Source: Oncomelania hupensis (Eukaryota > Mollusca > Gastropoda > Littorinimorpha > Pomatiopsidae). From it: a stretch of DNA of 64,000 bases. This document shows positions 52,028-64,000 of this stretch, in pieces. The stretch is from positions 88,007,340 through 88,071,339 of the forward strand of contig CM072513.1 in NCBI GenBank assembly GCA_036898135.1, given 5' to 3'. The position numbers and the translations under genes are program-made. Within the stretch, counting starts at the first letter, position 1. Each line of letters opens with the position of its first letter. The notes below the pieces were generated by a model. That model made no database searches and was not told where the DNA came from. It saw nothing but the letters and a program-made list of their open reading frames with translations.

Positions 52028-53066
52028 AAGAGGCGTTTTCTTAATCTTACTAAAATTGACACGCAACAAGTGAATTCAACTGCCTTAGCTCGCCAAGTCG
52101 TGTGTAGCAGGCAACCTGGGTTGTGTGTAATCATAGAAGGGATGAGTTTAGGTTGACCACTAAAGTCACGACGCCACATCTGGCTTCTGATGGTTCCTCG
52201 TAAGCCCGGCTTAAGTATTTTTGCATTAGAAATCATTCGCTATTCTCGTTACATTTTATGTTAGCCTGTATGCAAGGAAATGCATAAGGAATTGATAAGC
52301 AAACACACAAGTGTGGCCGGGTGCTACAGACCAATGTGGCCTGGCCTTTGGGAAAACATGTTTGTTTATTTTTATAGTGTTTTTCATTATTTTGAAGCCT
52401 TTTTAATCCGCTGCTTCAATTTTAAACCAGATTTTATATCCACTGTTTTTCGCTATTTAAAGTCAGAATGTATTATTAAAAAGACAGAGTGTCGTAATTT
52501 GTTGCCACCATTTTGAAGAATTGAAGTTTCTGATTAAGAGAACGAGATCTAGACATGAAATCGAATAACAAGTTTGTGTTTATGGTTTTACTGATTTGAT
52601 CTCTTATTTACATGTTAAAATTTGTGTAAGATGCATTTTTTGAATGTATGCGTCACAGTGTGTGGCGTATATGAACATTGTGATGCTAAAAGTAATTGTA
52701 CGTTCACCCAAACAGAAAATGACCACTACTAGTATCATTCAAATAGGATTTTGTTTTGGTTTCAATCTTTTGACAACGTTCGGCAAGTTGAAATTGTAAT
52801 AATTCTGTCAGAGTTGAGTTGATGTAATTTTCCTGTAGAATGATGTAGACTCCCCATGCGTGCAAAAAATGATGTGGCTGGGTATTTTTAAAAGTTTTGT
52901 TTCGTTAGTTTGTGGATCAAGTCAGTTGGCTTGCTGTTTTGATTTTAATATCAGCGCTGTAGTGTTGTGTGTGTGTCTTATCAGGTTGTAATGTCAGCTA
53001 CTTTAGCGAGGTTAAGAATTGTATGTTTGTCATCCCATTTTGATAGTGCCGGTGAGAGTTTGTGTG

Positions 53067-53072
53067 AATAAA
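53067..53072 (+). promoter_or_regulatory. AATAAA polyadenylation signal
   Basis: Canonical AATAAA in TGTGAATAAAATACC, about 3.6 kb after the MTA stop, with T/G-rich sequence within 60 bp downstream. It is the first such hexamer I find after the stop codon. Whether it is used cannot be seen from DNA alone. Confidence 0.5.
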
Positions 53073-53387
53073 ATACCTGCGTGAGCCTGGGACTGTCTTG
53101 AGTACCTTACTTGTTGCAGAGGGAACATGTGTCCATGAATGAAGGAATGCTGTTGTGCAATTTGCGTGTGACATGAAATAAATTAAATTAATTAGCCTAA
53201 TTTTCTTTCACTGGATACAATGAACTTTTCAAGACTGGTCATTACTCTTAAGGCAGCAGAGCCTTTTGTAAAAAAAAATAAATAAATGTTCGCCCTGGCG
53301 TGAACTTTTTTTTCTACTTTTCAAATTCTCCCTTGTGTGAAATTTTCATCAGAAGATTTCTGTGAAGTGTTTTTTTTTTTTTTTTTT

Positions 53388-53627
53388 TTATACTTCACAT
53401 GAAATTTTGTATTTTTTCACACCCGACTGTGTGAAGTGTTTTTTGTTTGTTTTTTTTTCACACGTGAAAATTTTGCCCAACTCAGAATCAATGACATTGC
53501 AACCACCAGACACGGCCTTCACTCCATCGATGCTGAGTGTTCGGTCTTCAGGATGTAAGATTTTACGATGTACATTGTAAACTTGTGGCGTTTCTATCAT
53601 TATTCTCCTTTTCCCGACAAAATCCAT
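53388..53627 (-). other. Unidentified open frame (79 codons)
   Basis: Encodes MDFVGKRRIMIETPQVYNVH, then RKILHPEDRTLSIDGVKAVS and GGCNVIDSELGKIFTC. The composition is balanced and protein-like, unlike the low-complexity frames around it. It runs into T-rich GTGTGAAGTGTTTTTT repeats (53340-53465). I do not recognise a family. It may be an exon, a repeat-borne fragment or chance. Confidence 0.3.
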
Positions 53628-54282
53628 CGTTTATTGAGTTACTCACTTGCATTATTTTGCAAGCTATGATGTAGAGGTTGGATTTTTAAAAATGCGCAGC
53701 ATTCCTGAAATTACATCTTTTAAAAATATATTTTATTTGTAAGTCGCGGTCCGACGATTGATACTTTCAAGTAAGTCTTTAGTTTTGCTAATAATAAATT
53801 CATTAAAGCACTTGCTGCTTGTGAGAAATGGGGCTGTACAAATGTTTATTATTATTATTTCTATTACCACATATATGGGATGCAACACGTAGGGTTTATT
53901 ATTAATAATATTACAGCATATGTAATTTGCCCTATTCCAGAACATACTAAGGAATTAAAGACCAGAGTTTTTTTTTTTTTTTACTTGATAAGCAAAGCTA
54001 CACGATTTCTCCAGCATTTTCTGCATCAGGTTGAAGTAGAGTTACAAAGGCATTTTGTTATGATCTCTCAAGGTTGAAGTAGAGATGTCAACTGTTACAA
54101 AGGCGTTTTGTTACATTATTTCTCAAAAATCTGAGGAGGGGCTGCTGTGGTAAAGCTTGCTGTGCGTCATTTTGTCCCAAGCATGGACAGCTGAGATGAG
54201 GTTCGATCCTGATTTGGGAAAGTGTTGGTGTATGATTGCTGGGCCTTGGATGACTGCTAGTACCTTGAAAAACTCTTGCAAT

Positions 54283-54697
54283 TGAGAAGCAAGCAATAAT
54301 TGTATACAGTTGCAGGGAGGAAACAGCAAGTGAGAAGCAAGCTATACAGTAATTGTATACAGTTACAGGGAGGAAACAGCAAGTGAGAAGCAAGCTATAC
54401 AGTAATTGTATACAGTTGCAGGGGGGAAACAGCAAGTGAGAAGCAAGCTATACAGTAATTGTATACAGTTGTAGGGAGGAAACAGCAAGTGAGAAGCAAG
54501 CTATACAGTAATTGTATACAGTTGCAGGTAGGAAACAGCAAGTGAGAAGCAAGCTATACAGTAATTGTATACAGTTGCAGGGAGGAAACAGCAAATGAGA
54601 AGCAAGCTATACAGTAATTGTATACAGTTGCAGGTAGGAAACAGCAAGTGAGAAGCCAGCTATACAGTAATTGTATACAGTTGCAGGGAGGAAACAT
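54283..54697 (+). repeat. 53-bp minisatellite (~8 copies)
   Basis: Units of 53 bp containing AGCAAGCTATACAGTAATTG, TATACAGTTGCAGGGAGG and AAACAGCAAGTGAG, highly alike. No coding meaning seen. Confidence 0.93.
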
Positions 54698-56328
54698 TGA
54701 CTCGCCATACATTGATACAGAGCATTAGGGAATCGAAAGCGAAATTGCTTTGGCTTCAACACTCGTTTGCTTTAAAGGTGGCCGATCATTTATTTGAATA
54801 GCATGACTACTGTTGCAATTTTACATTAGGAGGAAAAGTCCACTCAAAATGTGGCCTAGGGGGGGGAATCGGAAGCAGCATTTATTTGGCCCTCAACACG
54901 CGTATGCTTCAAAGGTGGTTATTTGATCATTTGGTTTGCTGATTTATGTATCTGTGTGTGTGGTTTGGTTTGAACCCACAAGAGGGCTGCTTTCAAAACA
55001 ACACAAGTGTTGTAATACAATGTTGTACTTTTTCCAATGTTTGCAAGCTTTTTGCAGTGTGCTGTAAAGCATGACCATTATCTTCCAGATTGTTTGTGTA
55101 TGATAAATCAAAAATGGTTGTAATCTTCTTTCAAAGTGTATATAACGAGGAGTGAAATTGGGTGTGTGTGGTTTTTTCAAATTGTTAAAGTGTGCATATG
55201 CAAACGTTATTTTTGACTGTATGTAAACTATTCAGACTTTGTTGGGTGCGTGTGGATTTTTTGTTCTTTTTGTTGATGGGTCGGATAGAAGAGGGTGTGC
55301 GTGATTTTGTTTTGTTTTGGTTTGCTAACACTTGGTCAGAACTGTGACAAAATGTTTGAGTTAAACGCAGGCAATAGTTTTCTCACCTAAAGAAAAGGTA
55401 TTGGAGCTTCTAAAACCTTGTTCAGAGCTACAACTTGTTGTCTGGAATTCTTTTTATTTTTTCCCAGAATATTTGTCCACAACTGATGGACTACTTACGC
55501 TGTATAGCGTAACTCCATGAATGTACTTGTGCCGTCATGTAAATAATTATCAAAACGAATGTTGATGCATTGGATCGTTTTTGTACTACTGCCAAGCGTG
55601 TTTGGTGAACCATGTCCCTCTCATAAATTTCACGCCAACGTCACAAGCATAGCTATTTCGCTTTTATTTTTTCGGCGTAGCGTTGTTGTTTTTTTTTACA
55701 AATATCCTCTCCCCCTTCCCTTTTTTATATATATAAAAATTAAAAAAAACAACCTGTCACATTTTGAAGCAAAAATAGAATGGTTGAAACTAGTGACGAG
55801 AGTTGCCAACGGTCTTTGTTCTGTTTATTCATCCCGCGATCATTTTAGTTTCCTTTGCAACACTCGTCATTTTCATTTCTTCACCGGAATGAGTGCAGTT
55901 GGTTCACCCAATTTGAATTGGACTTGACTGAAACATAACACACCATTGTTTAATTGCCTCTTTTTTTTTTTCAAATAATTTATTTGGCAAACACTTCATT
56001 TTTTCATAGCATCTTGAATTAAAAAATGGAATCTTGGAATTGTGTTTGTGTTTATTATCATTTAAGTGTATTTTTTTGTTGGCACGAATGGTTATTATTT
56101 TTTTATCACTCTGTGAAACGAGGCATTCTACTTGTCAGGGAAAATGAAAACAACCAATAATGGTATGGTAGCATCCACTTTTGTTATCATCACCACACAT
56201 TGATCGAAATAAACAAGTCACCAGTATTCAGTCAATGTAGAGTGCCCCTTCTGGTAAATGGCGTGGCAATACATTTTTTATGCACACATGCATTCTTGCT
56301 CGTTTGTTCAAAGTTATAGTTGGTTAGT

Positions 56329-56480
56329 TATTCATTGCTTACAGGGTCCAGCAAACTGCAAAGAGCCAAATCAGGACCACAAAATCAAGACCACAACTTT
56401 GCTGAAAGAGGACTCGCCTCTGATCCGCATAAAAGATCTGCCGAAACAACCCTAGTGGTAAAACTGAAGGGTTCAAAGTT
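56329..56480 (-). repeat. Dispersed SINE-like repeat (partner of 3560-3705)
   Basis: Contains TTCATTGCTTACAGGGTCCA, GCAAAGAGCCAAATCAGGAC and AAAAGATCTGCCGAAACAA, the reverse complement of the succession at 3560-3705. Termini not defined. Confidence 0.6.
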
Positions 56481-57334
56481 CGTTGACTTTGGCAAATACT
56501 GGAATCATATCACAGAATTTGTGAAAATCCTGTACATACAATGTGAAGAAATCGGAAATGTATAAAGATATTGAATTTGTTCTTGATTATACATTATGGG
56601 AATGTTTACGTTGCACAGAGTTTGTGAAATACTGCACATCCAATTGAAGTACTGCCACTATCTATATGTGTATTTGTAGACATTGTGAAATGCTGGACAT
56701 AAAATGTGTAACAATGGAACCAGTGCTTTTGTTTGTAGATTTAGAAATGGTAATATTAACTCACAAAATATACATCAGTGCCAGTAAACTGAAGACCACA
56801 CAATCAAAGAAGAAAATGTAGACTTTTAAGTTTAACAAACAAAATACTAACACAAAATAATGCCACACAGTTAAAATACAGCAAACACTAATGTAATACT
56901 AACTACCAATGATTCTACGAATGTACAATATTATAATGATACTACGAATGTACAATGATACAATAGGAATATGTATTTAAAAAGTAAAACACAAAAATAC
57001 TTTGATTCCAATAATACTGCAATGGTGATTTTTGTTTGTTTTGTGATCACACAATTCCCTAAACATGAATTCCGAAATAATACTGATTGGGTTAGTAATT
57101 AAACAATAAATAAAATCTAGAGACAATGAAAACCACAGTTTTGGAGACAATTCGTGATCAACCTAATAATATCAAAGTTAACATAGAAACTACATGTACT
57201 GAATGTAAATACTGAAAAGCGTTGCTTGAGAACAGTTGTGATCTCTCTACGATTGAGATCAATGAATCGGAGATTGAGACAAGTCGCTAGAACATTTAAG
57301 GCCTATTCACAGGCAAGGGCCCCTCTACTTCAAA

Positions 57335-57425
57335 ATGAGAGTATAAACCGAGGACTAGTGCGTGAATGGCATACATATTCCACTTGAAAGATCCTGATGC
57401 TCATGTCCTAGACAGGGGGGTTGCC
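57335..57425 (+). repeat. Dispersed repeat (partner of 61795-61915)
   Basis: GAGAGTATAAACCGAGG, AAAGATCCTGA and GCTCATG blocks appear here and, reversed, at 61795-61915. Short, noncoding. Confidence 0.6.
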
Positions 57426-57704
57426 ACCACACAAATACCCAGCTATGTTTTCTCCTTCGCACCATCCGCAGTCACACAAAATTGGGATTAGTTGTTTGGG
57501 GAGTGAAGACCATGCGCCTACAGCAAGCAGCAGGTGGCTGCCTTGTGTGGCTGGAGTGGAGAGCCTGTATTAGCCAGCACACCTTGAGCAGCTCTTGAAC
57601 GGGCAAAGCGCTATATAAAACAAAGAAAAATCTTAAAACGCTGTATCAAGGTGTGGGCCAAACTTCTCTCTATAAACACCCTTGTACAAAAGCCTGAAAC
57701 TATT

Positions 57705-57770
57705 ATATATATATCTATCTATCTATCTATCCTATCTATCTATCTATCTATCTATATATATATATATATA
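57705..57770. repeat. TCTA/TA microsatellite
   Basis: (ATCT)n followed by (TA)n directly before the TIR element at 57775. Confidence 0.9.
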
Positions 57771-57774
57771 TATC

Positions 57775-58040
57775 CAGGGATCAGTTTACTAGCGCGCCCT
57801 GCGCCATTGACGCATAAAAATTAAAAATGACCCATCTACAACTCTTGCCAGGGTCCGAATGGCGCTTCGATTTTTGGTACCAGTGCGCCACCACAATAAC
57901 AGTGCACTGTATTGGAGGCGACAAACGTGCTTTTAAGGTGGTGAACTGAAGAATTTCAACTTCACAGCTGCTGTAGAGAGGTGGCGTGCTGAAAAGCGAC
58001 GAGCTATATTCTCTTCAAAAGCACAGTAAACTGATCCCTG
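57775..58040. mobile_element. 266-bp TIR element
   Basis: Perfect 16-bp inverted ends CAGGGATCAGTTTACT. No coding capacity. The flanks are microsatellite on the left and unique on the right, so a target duplication cannot be recognised. A further CCCTG end at 58234-58238 might be the true outer end. Confidence 0.65.
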
Positions 58041-58251
58041 TTCTGGTTAGTGCTTTGTTGGTAAACATGCTTCACAACACATGCACACTCACAATAATCT
58101 ATTTTGTTTTAATTTCTGTAATAATATCTCCAGGTTATCTTTTACATGTACGTAAATTACTGCTGAAATCATGGCCCATTGAAATTTGATCTGAGGGGCC
58201 CAATGGCCCATAGCTTTTTTGTGTCAGGCTGAACCCTGTATATCTATCTAT

Positions 58252-58253
58252 AT

Positions 58254-58345
<92 letters not shown>
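58252..58345. repeat. GATA microsatellite
   Basis: About 94 bp of (GATA)n. It explains the long serine-leucine-tyrosine-isoleucine frames on the minus strand. Confidence 0.95.
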
Positions 58346-58346
<1 letters not shown>

Positions 58347-60134
58347 CCCTTGTACAAAAGACTATGGCTGTGATAATTGAAAAGAAAAAAATGATAGAAT
58401 ACTGTAACAATCCTATTCTGTAGTGAAACTAGCAAAATGACAATGTGGACATTTTACGTCATTGGTGATGATTGAAAGCAAAAATTAATGCACTACAAAA
58501 GCAAAATTGTCCATTCTGAAAACGCTCACAATTCCTAGCTTGACATAATACGAGGGTCTCTGTGCTTCAAAGTAATTTTCATAATAATAATAATAATAAT
58601 AAGGGTATTTATATTGCGCTTTTTCCTTAGGTTAAATCCGTGTAAAGCGCAGTGTTACTGATGCAGATCTTTTTAATGTCATTTTTCTACCTGGAGCTTG
58701 CTTTTGGACAGGCATGGGATTTATCCAGCACCGAGACATCATTGTGCTGTCTTCCACATTTTTTTTTAACACAGTTACTCCAATCTGCTATTATTTATTA
58801 TTATTTTTTTTTAATGTATTCTTTCATATATCTATTTTCATAGTAAGAAAATACTTCTTTGTAACAAAATCTAAATGATTCATTTGGAACTAGCTACCTC
58901 CACAGAGAATAAAGACAGATAATCCTGCCCTCATGCGGAGTTGCTTCCCTTTACAAGTCTATTTGCCGCTCTTCATACTCGGTTCGTGAATTATCTTAGA
59001 AGCTTATTTTTATTTATGCATTTATTATTCTGATAGCGGGTAACACTATGTGAACTATGCGAAGTTAGCAACATTTTGTAAAACTATGAATTTAAAACGC
59101 TCAAATCTCTTAATTTCCCGGTTTTGTATATACCACAGTGTATCACAGAGCATAATTTTACTCCAAAGAATTTTATTCCCTCCGTTTGGCACGGATTTAA
59201 ATGTAATACAATGTTCACATTGTCTAGCATTATGTTTGAAATGCGCTGGTGAAGAACAAGCCATACTGACGTCCCATCTTGGAAATGGTCTTAGGAATGG
59301 GAAACTGGAAAGTCTTCTCATATGACCCTGGTCCTGGAATTTTCTGCCAAAGTAATAAGAAGAACATTTTTCATTTTATAATGATAATATCAATAAATAT
59401 AACAATAATAAATGTGTTTATATAGATTTTTGTAAAAAATCCATTCAGAACACACAAAAAAGAGAAATAAAATGTATGATTTTATAATGATTTTATGAAT
59501 ATATAACAATAATTGTGTTTATATAGATAATTTCATTTCATTTAAATTACTTCGAACAGGTCCATTCTATGCATTCACATAACAAGCAGAACCTATTATT
59601 GCTAAGAACAAAAGTTTGAAAGGAGAACAACCAAGGTTAAACAAAAAACATATTATTATTGATATAGTATACAAATGTGTAAAAGTACAATGGTAAAGAT
59701 TTTAATGAAACCAGGAGAGTTCAGCAGGAGGAGGATTTTTTTTTCTTTTTCTTTTTTCTTTTCTTACAGAGACCTTTTTTTCCTCTGGGCCATCTTTATG
59801 AGGGTGGTGCACATCTCCTCCGCCTGGCTGCTTTACCCTACCTGGTTGTCAAGATCGAGAGCCAGAAACCCATTCACACAGCTGGGCGATTGTTACGGGT
59901 GGTTTCTAGTCTTCGTTCATTTGATGATGGATCACCCGTGCCTGTGTTTAAGTGCCCACTGGGCTAGTACCCGCTGGGCTGGTTTGTGCTGAACTTGGTA
60001 GTAAACCACTTACAGTGTGTGAGGTGGAGAAGCGCGGTGTTTTGGATTTGAATGAAGACGACACCACTCGCTGGGCTGAGGGAGGCTGGTAGTCGTAGTT
60101 CCCTGGTGCTGGTCCCTCTTTCTGTCATAGATAA

Positions 60135-60166
<32 letters not shown>

Positions 60167-60845
60167 TATATATAATAAAAAAAATAAGACACCAAAATTA
60201 AAAAAATAAAAATTGAAATATATAAAGCCAAAAAAAAAAAAGTGTTTACGATAACATATTTTAAAAAAATAGGGTCGGTAGGTCAGCTTCCTTTCATTTT
60301 TTTATTTTTTTAAGCCTTTCCAATTTGGGTGTGAGTTTTTTCCTTTTTGTTTCCAGACGATCCAAAAAAAAACGTTTTAGAGTCGGGCCAAAATATTAGG
60401 GTCGGTTGGGGTACCGTAAACAGACTTTGTGTTGTTGTTGCCTAAGTAAAAACATAAGTAAAAATGCATAAAAAATAAACGAACCCAATAAACACTGAAT
60501 CAATCGGGGTCAGTTTGCCGGCCCAGAGAAAAGGTAGCCCCGAAAGGTAAAGGTGTTCTTTGAATCTTTCGGCAGTTGGAGAGAGAGAGAGAGGGGGGGG
60601 AGAGAGCACCATTTGGGACCTCTCTTTTCTCTAGTCCAGCTTGTTTTGTTCTGTTGTTGTCATCTGGAAGTTGCCTTCTAAGCATAGTGGCCACCCAGAA
60701 TACTAACCTCATTCCACGTTGCAGGAGGTGAAATATTACTTACGGGTGCCCAAACCACAACCCCACTACCCCATGTAAGTTCAATACAATTCAATTTAAT
60801 TGTTGTGAAAATTCAGTACACAATCAGAAAAGAATAATAGTGTAG

Positions 60846-60846
60846 C

Positions 60847-60915
<69 letters not shown>

Positions 60916-60921
60916 TACTAA

Positions 60922-60975
<54 letters not shown>
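60846..60975. repeat. ATT microsatellite
   Basis: About 130 bp of (ATT)n with a short interruption (ACTATTACTAATTTT). Confidence 0.95.
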
Positions 60976-60976
<1 letters not shown>

Positions 60977-61596
60977 AATAATAATGTCATTGATATGAAT
61001 ATTTACTGCACTTGTCAAAACAATAAAGTTGCATTTTCTTCTCTTTTTTTTTGGTATAAAAACTCTCGTTTTGAACATTGGTGGCAAAACATTTTGTTAT
61101 GCGACGTTATACATGAATGTGCATAATACTTATAAAATGTACATAAATCATTCAGCAAATCATGTCAAAAAAGAGATAATGTCAAACGATAAATTTAGAG
61201 CACAATCTTCTGTTCATGAAAGCTGAAAGCCACACATACGTGTTTGCATAGGACAGTCAAGTTTAGACAAGCATTAAGAAAGCTGCGTTAATTATCGTTA
61301 CATAAAAAATGCAGCAGAATTTGTGGCGACATTAGCGAATTATGTACAAATGCATTTTAGTTTTGTAATCATTTGCGCTGGTCCCTCTCTCAATTATTTT
61401 AATTATTTATTTTGTTGTATTATCTTACATCGACTGTGATCCATTTCACAGTTGCTCTTTTAATGTTAGCATAGCCTGGAAAGTAAACTTTTCTGAAATA
61501 ATATTTTTGAAGGATAAAATTTGTTAGGGTTTAGGTCTTTTCCAGTTCAAGAGCCGCTCAAAGAACTGGCCCCATACAGGAACTAACTCAAGCCGC

Positions 61597-61660
61597 CCGG
61601 TCCTGATTTGGCTCGGAAGAGTCCGCTGGACCTAAAGCAACAATCAATCAATCAATCAAA
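61597..61660 (+). mobile_element. 64-bp SINE/LINE 3'-end insertion
   Basis: Body CGGTCCTGATTTGGCTCGG to CCTAAAGCAACAA with (TCAA)n tail, flanked by the 12-bp direct repeat AACTCAAGCCGC (61585-61596, 61661-61672). Same sequence as 1026-1083. Confidence 0.85.
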
Positions 61661-61794
61661 AACTCAAGCCGCTTGAGACGCCCACTTGGTGCCATAGGTG
61701 CACTGTCCGACGCCACAGACAACTAAGCACTATCTTGAGTGACCAGGTATGGGGGAGGTGGGAGGGAAAGGACTTTACAATGGCTAGATGTATT

Positions 61795-61915
61795 TCTGTA
61801 GCTGGTACTCACCCTTCTAGGGCATGAGCGTCAGGATCTTTAAAATCCATGCAATGGAATGCGAGATAGATGCGCGCGTACACAGCCTAGACCTCGGTTT
61901 ATACTCTCATAAGAT
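61795..61915 (-). repeat. Dispersed repeat (partner of 57335-57425)
   Basis: Reverse complement carries GAGAGTATAAACCGAGG, TTTAAAGATCCTGACGCTCA and TGCCCTAGAAGGGTGAGTAC. Class unknown. Confidence 0.6.
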
Positions 61916-61920
61916 GGAAT

Positions 61921-62480
61921 GGATAACTGGATGATGGCTAAGTGTGACAAGGATGATAAGGGATAACTGGATGATGGCTAAGTGTGACAAAGATGATGAG
62001 GGATAACTGGATGATGGCTAAGTCTGACAAAGATGATAAGGGATAACTGGATGATGGCTAAGTGTGACAAAGATGATAAAGGATAACTGGGTAATGGCTA
62101 AGTGTGACAAAGATGATAAAGGATAACTGGATGATGGCTAAGTGTGACAAAGATGATAAAGGATAACTGGGTAATGGCTAAGTGTGACAAAGATGATAAA
62201 GGATAACTGGATGATGGCTAAGTGTGACAAAGATGATAAAGGATAACTGGATGATGGCTAAGTGTGAGAAAGATGATAAAGGATAACTGGGTAATGGCTA
62301 AGTGTGAGAAAGATGATAAGCGATAACTGGATGATGGCTAAGTGTGACAAAGATGATAAGGGATAACTGGATGATGGCTAAGTGTGAGAAAGATGATAAC
62401 GGATAACTGGATGATGACTAAGTGTGAGAAAGATGATAACAGATAACTGGATGATGGCTAAGTGTGACAAAGATGATCAG
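61921..62480 (+). repeat. 40-bp minisatellite (14 copies)
   Basis: Fourteen 40-bp units starting GGATAACTGGATGATGGCTA and ending AAAGATGATAA, with few substitutions (GTAATGG, GAGAA variants alternating in places). Confidence 0.95.
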
Positions 62481-63264
62481 GGTGGGGGCAAACACACCTT
62501 TTTTTCTTTTCTTTTTTTTTAAATTAAAAGAAAATTGTAACGAAATAAAAATGCAACCAGCACTGATGTAACGCGCATTATATTTATTTATGACGGCGCC
62601 ATCAACAAGCTTACAAAGTTCAGAGCAGCTGCTTTCTTTTAAATAGCGATACAGTCAAAACCCCAACAAATGGGTACATTAAAAGGCGAACACAAACTAA
62701 TTACAAACAAGCACACATATATAAAGAGACCACCACCTTCCTCCTTGCCAACAAAACTAATGACAACAAAGGAGTGAATATTGGATCGTTTTGTATAGAA
62801 TAAAGGTTTTACGTTCCTAAGCCTAGCATTAAACAGCCTGTCCTAAAAATTCAAAAATATCAAATAGAAAAAGTGATTAATTAAATACATGCATACTATT
62901 ATTGTCAAGACTATTAGAAATAAGAAATGGACAGTATTACATTTCTTGTTTGTTTGGGTTTTCTCCAAAATGTTGGCCTCCGGGTCTTTTCATACTTACA
63001 GGCGCATAAAATCTGAGTGGAAAGCGCGGAATATGGGACCTGAACACTGCATGTCTGAAAGTCAAGTCATAACGAAACTAGTACAAATGCTTCATAATTA
63101 ATGAACTAAATTAATTTACTTCATTTATTGATTAATTAATAACGCCATGTTTTTTTGTGTTTTTTTTTTTTGTAAAGGAAAAAAAAGAATTTAAATTTTT
63201 GATGTAGCTGTACCATCCTTCGCTTTGCTGGGAAAAAAGTTAGTCCAGTCAGAAGGGGCACTAT

Positions 63265-63420
63265 TCAAGCTGGGTTCCTGTGTCTGAACCTCTGTAGCAA
63301 AGCGGTTACTGTAGAAAGCATACCACAGCCTAGCGTCTGACAGATTCTACTATATAGAAATATAGGCTTGGTGCTAATCTCCCGACCGCTTTGCTATTCA
63401 CTTCAGGCACCCAACTTGAG
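63265..63420. mobile_element. Short fold-back (hairpin) element
   Basis: TCAAGCTGGGTTCCTG ... GCAAAGCGGT (63265-63306) is mirrored by ACCGCTTTGC ... CAGGCACCCAACTTGAG (63384-63420). An imperfect stem of about 37-42 bp surrounds a 77-bp middle. Likely a small MITE. Confidence 0.65.
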
Positions 63421-63657
63421 TAAATGCCCCATGTGAGCTGGGTTTAAAATGTGCAAGGTGAGAAACACAACGTCAAATGTAAAAAACCCAAGCATCAACA
63501 ACGTAACAATGGAAGTCGAGCTGTACATGAAAACACCATGATTATATTTTTGTTTGTAAATCACAACCAAAGGCACCCACACAACATCAATTCAAGCAAA
63601 CGCGACCTAATTAATCACATGAAATAGTTGCAACTGGGAGTACATTACATTACATGA

Positions 63658-63680
63658 TTATTGCTTTAGGTCCAGCGGAC
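63658..63680 (-). mobile_element. Short fragment of the CTAAAGCAACAA SINE end
   Basis: TTATTGCTTTAGGTCCAGCGG is the reverse complement of the 3' tail found at 1026 and 61597. Only about 22 bp remain, after an ACATTACATTACATGA repeat. Confidence 0.5.
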
Positions 63681-64000
63681 GCAACTGGGAGTCCTAATAA
63701 ATGAACTCGCAACTGGAAGTCCTAATAAATGATGTGAACAAACGGTGTCTGGAGTCCAGTTGAGCCTTGACTGAACCCAAAGAGTTTGGGAATTACAAGT
63801 ACATTAGATAATAAACTATTTTATTATTATATGGCATGGATTGAATGATGCTAAAAAAAACAACACCCCACTATATTTTAGTATTATATGATATCGATAG
63901 AACGATGCGAAAAACGTGACTGTATCTTGAGCACAACAAGTTAATGGTATTGTAAGGTTACTATGGCACGAGGTATCGGTCCTACGGTTGTACTAGACCT

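Larger units (their letters stand above)
49459..53090 (+). other. Probable MTA 3'UTR
   Basis: No other gene is visible directly after the stop. The first good polyadenylation signal is AATAAA at 53067, so a 3.6-kb 3'UTR is likely (inference). It contains an A-rich tract (49850-49895), a 27-bp tandem repeat (50485-50700), a degenerate GTGGGTTTGTGTGTGTAGTG repeat (50700-51000), and a reversed SINE end (51978-52027). Short open frames here look like chance products of the repeats. Confidence 0.6.
53091..64000. other. Region after MTA, no recognised gene
   Basis: Between the listed repeats the sequence is AT-rich and unique-looking. Also seen are an ATT array (60846-60975), a TCTA/GATA array, a run of GGGTCGGT words (60268-60410) and a GA tract (60579-60606). 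No splice-consistent exon or RNA gene was recognised. Confidence 0.55.

Noticed and set aside
55559..55927. 122-codon frame with a signal-peptide-like start
   Set aside because: Phenylalanine/lysine-rich AT-driven sequence, no recognised domain, no splice or polyadenylation context.
61921..62480. CRISPR-like array
   Set aside because: No unique spacers; units are directly adjacent and nearly identical, so it is a minisatellite. The same holds for the arrays at 7109 and 54283.

Overview
The window is animal nuclear DNA, most likely from a mollusc. The main gene has short exons with GT/AG splice sites spread over more than 40 kb. Introns are AT-rich and crowded with microsatellites, minisatellites, SINE, LINE, piggyBac, hAT-like, mariner and Ty3/Gypsy sequences. 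Assignment to molluscs is inference, drawn from the repeat style (arrays of AAGGTCA and short CTAAAGCAACAA-tailed SINE ends) and from protein similarity. There is no prokaryotic organisation, operon or CRISPR array.

The single host gene recognised is a metastasis-associated protein (MTA family, NuRD corepressor subunit) on the + strand. Fifteen coding exons from 7893 to 49458 join with fully consistent splice phases into 804 visible residues and a stop codon. The first exons (most of the BAH domain) and the promoter lie upstream of the window. Visible parts in order: the end of the BAH domain carrying a large in-frame 15-bp minisatellite (17 five-residue S/C/N-T/I-G-K-D units), ELM2, SANT, a GATA-type zinc finger split over two exons, a C2H2-type finger split over two exons, and two putative RBBP4/7-binding segments. 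The 3'UTR probably runs to an AATAAA at 53067.

The introns are the second story. Intron 12865-28255 holds a nest of elements. A copy of an AAGGTCA-rich dispersed repeat is split by a non-LTR retrotransposon with a 15-bp target duplication. An apparently near-complete two-exon piggyBac has jumped into the left copy of that duplication. The LINE is split by a hAT-like element. That element in turn contains a very young Gypsy-type LTR retrotransposon (LTRs that read as identical, GAAGG duplication) and a piggyBac-type deletion derivative. The Gypsy element has integrase before reverse transcriptase (the order known from Gmr1-like elements) and has lost the catalytic core of its reverse transcriptase while keeping one open frame of 1282 codons.

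Other introns hold a mariner remnant next to a tRNA-derived SINE, a THAP-domain fragment, a TTAA-flanked element with a 249-residue truncated transposase-like ORF, and a second nest (45612-48871) with tail-to-tail LINE pieces and a 722-bp TIR element. The last 11 kb (53.1-64 kb) show no convincing gene, only repeats and one unidentified short ORF.
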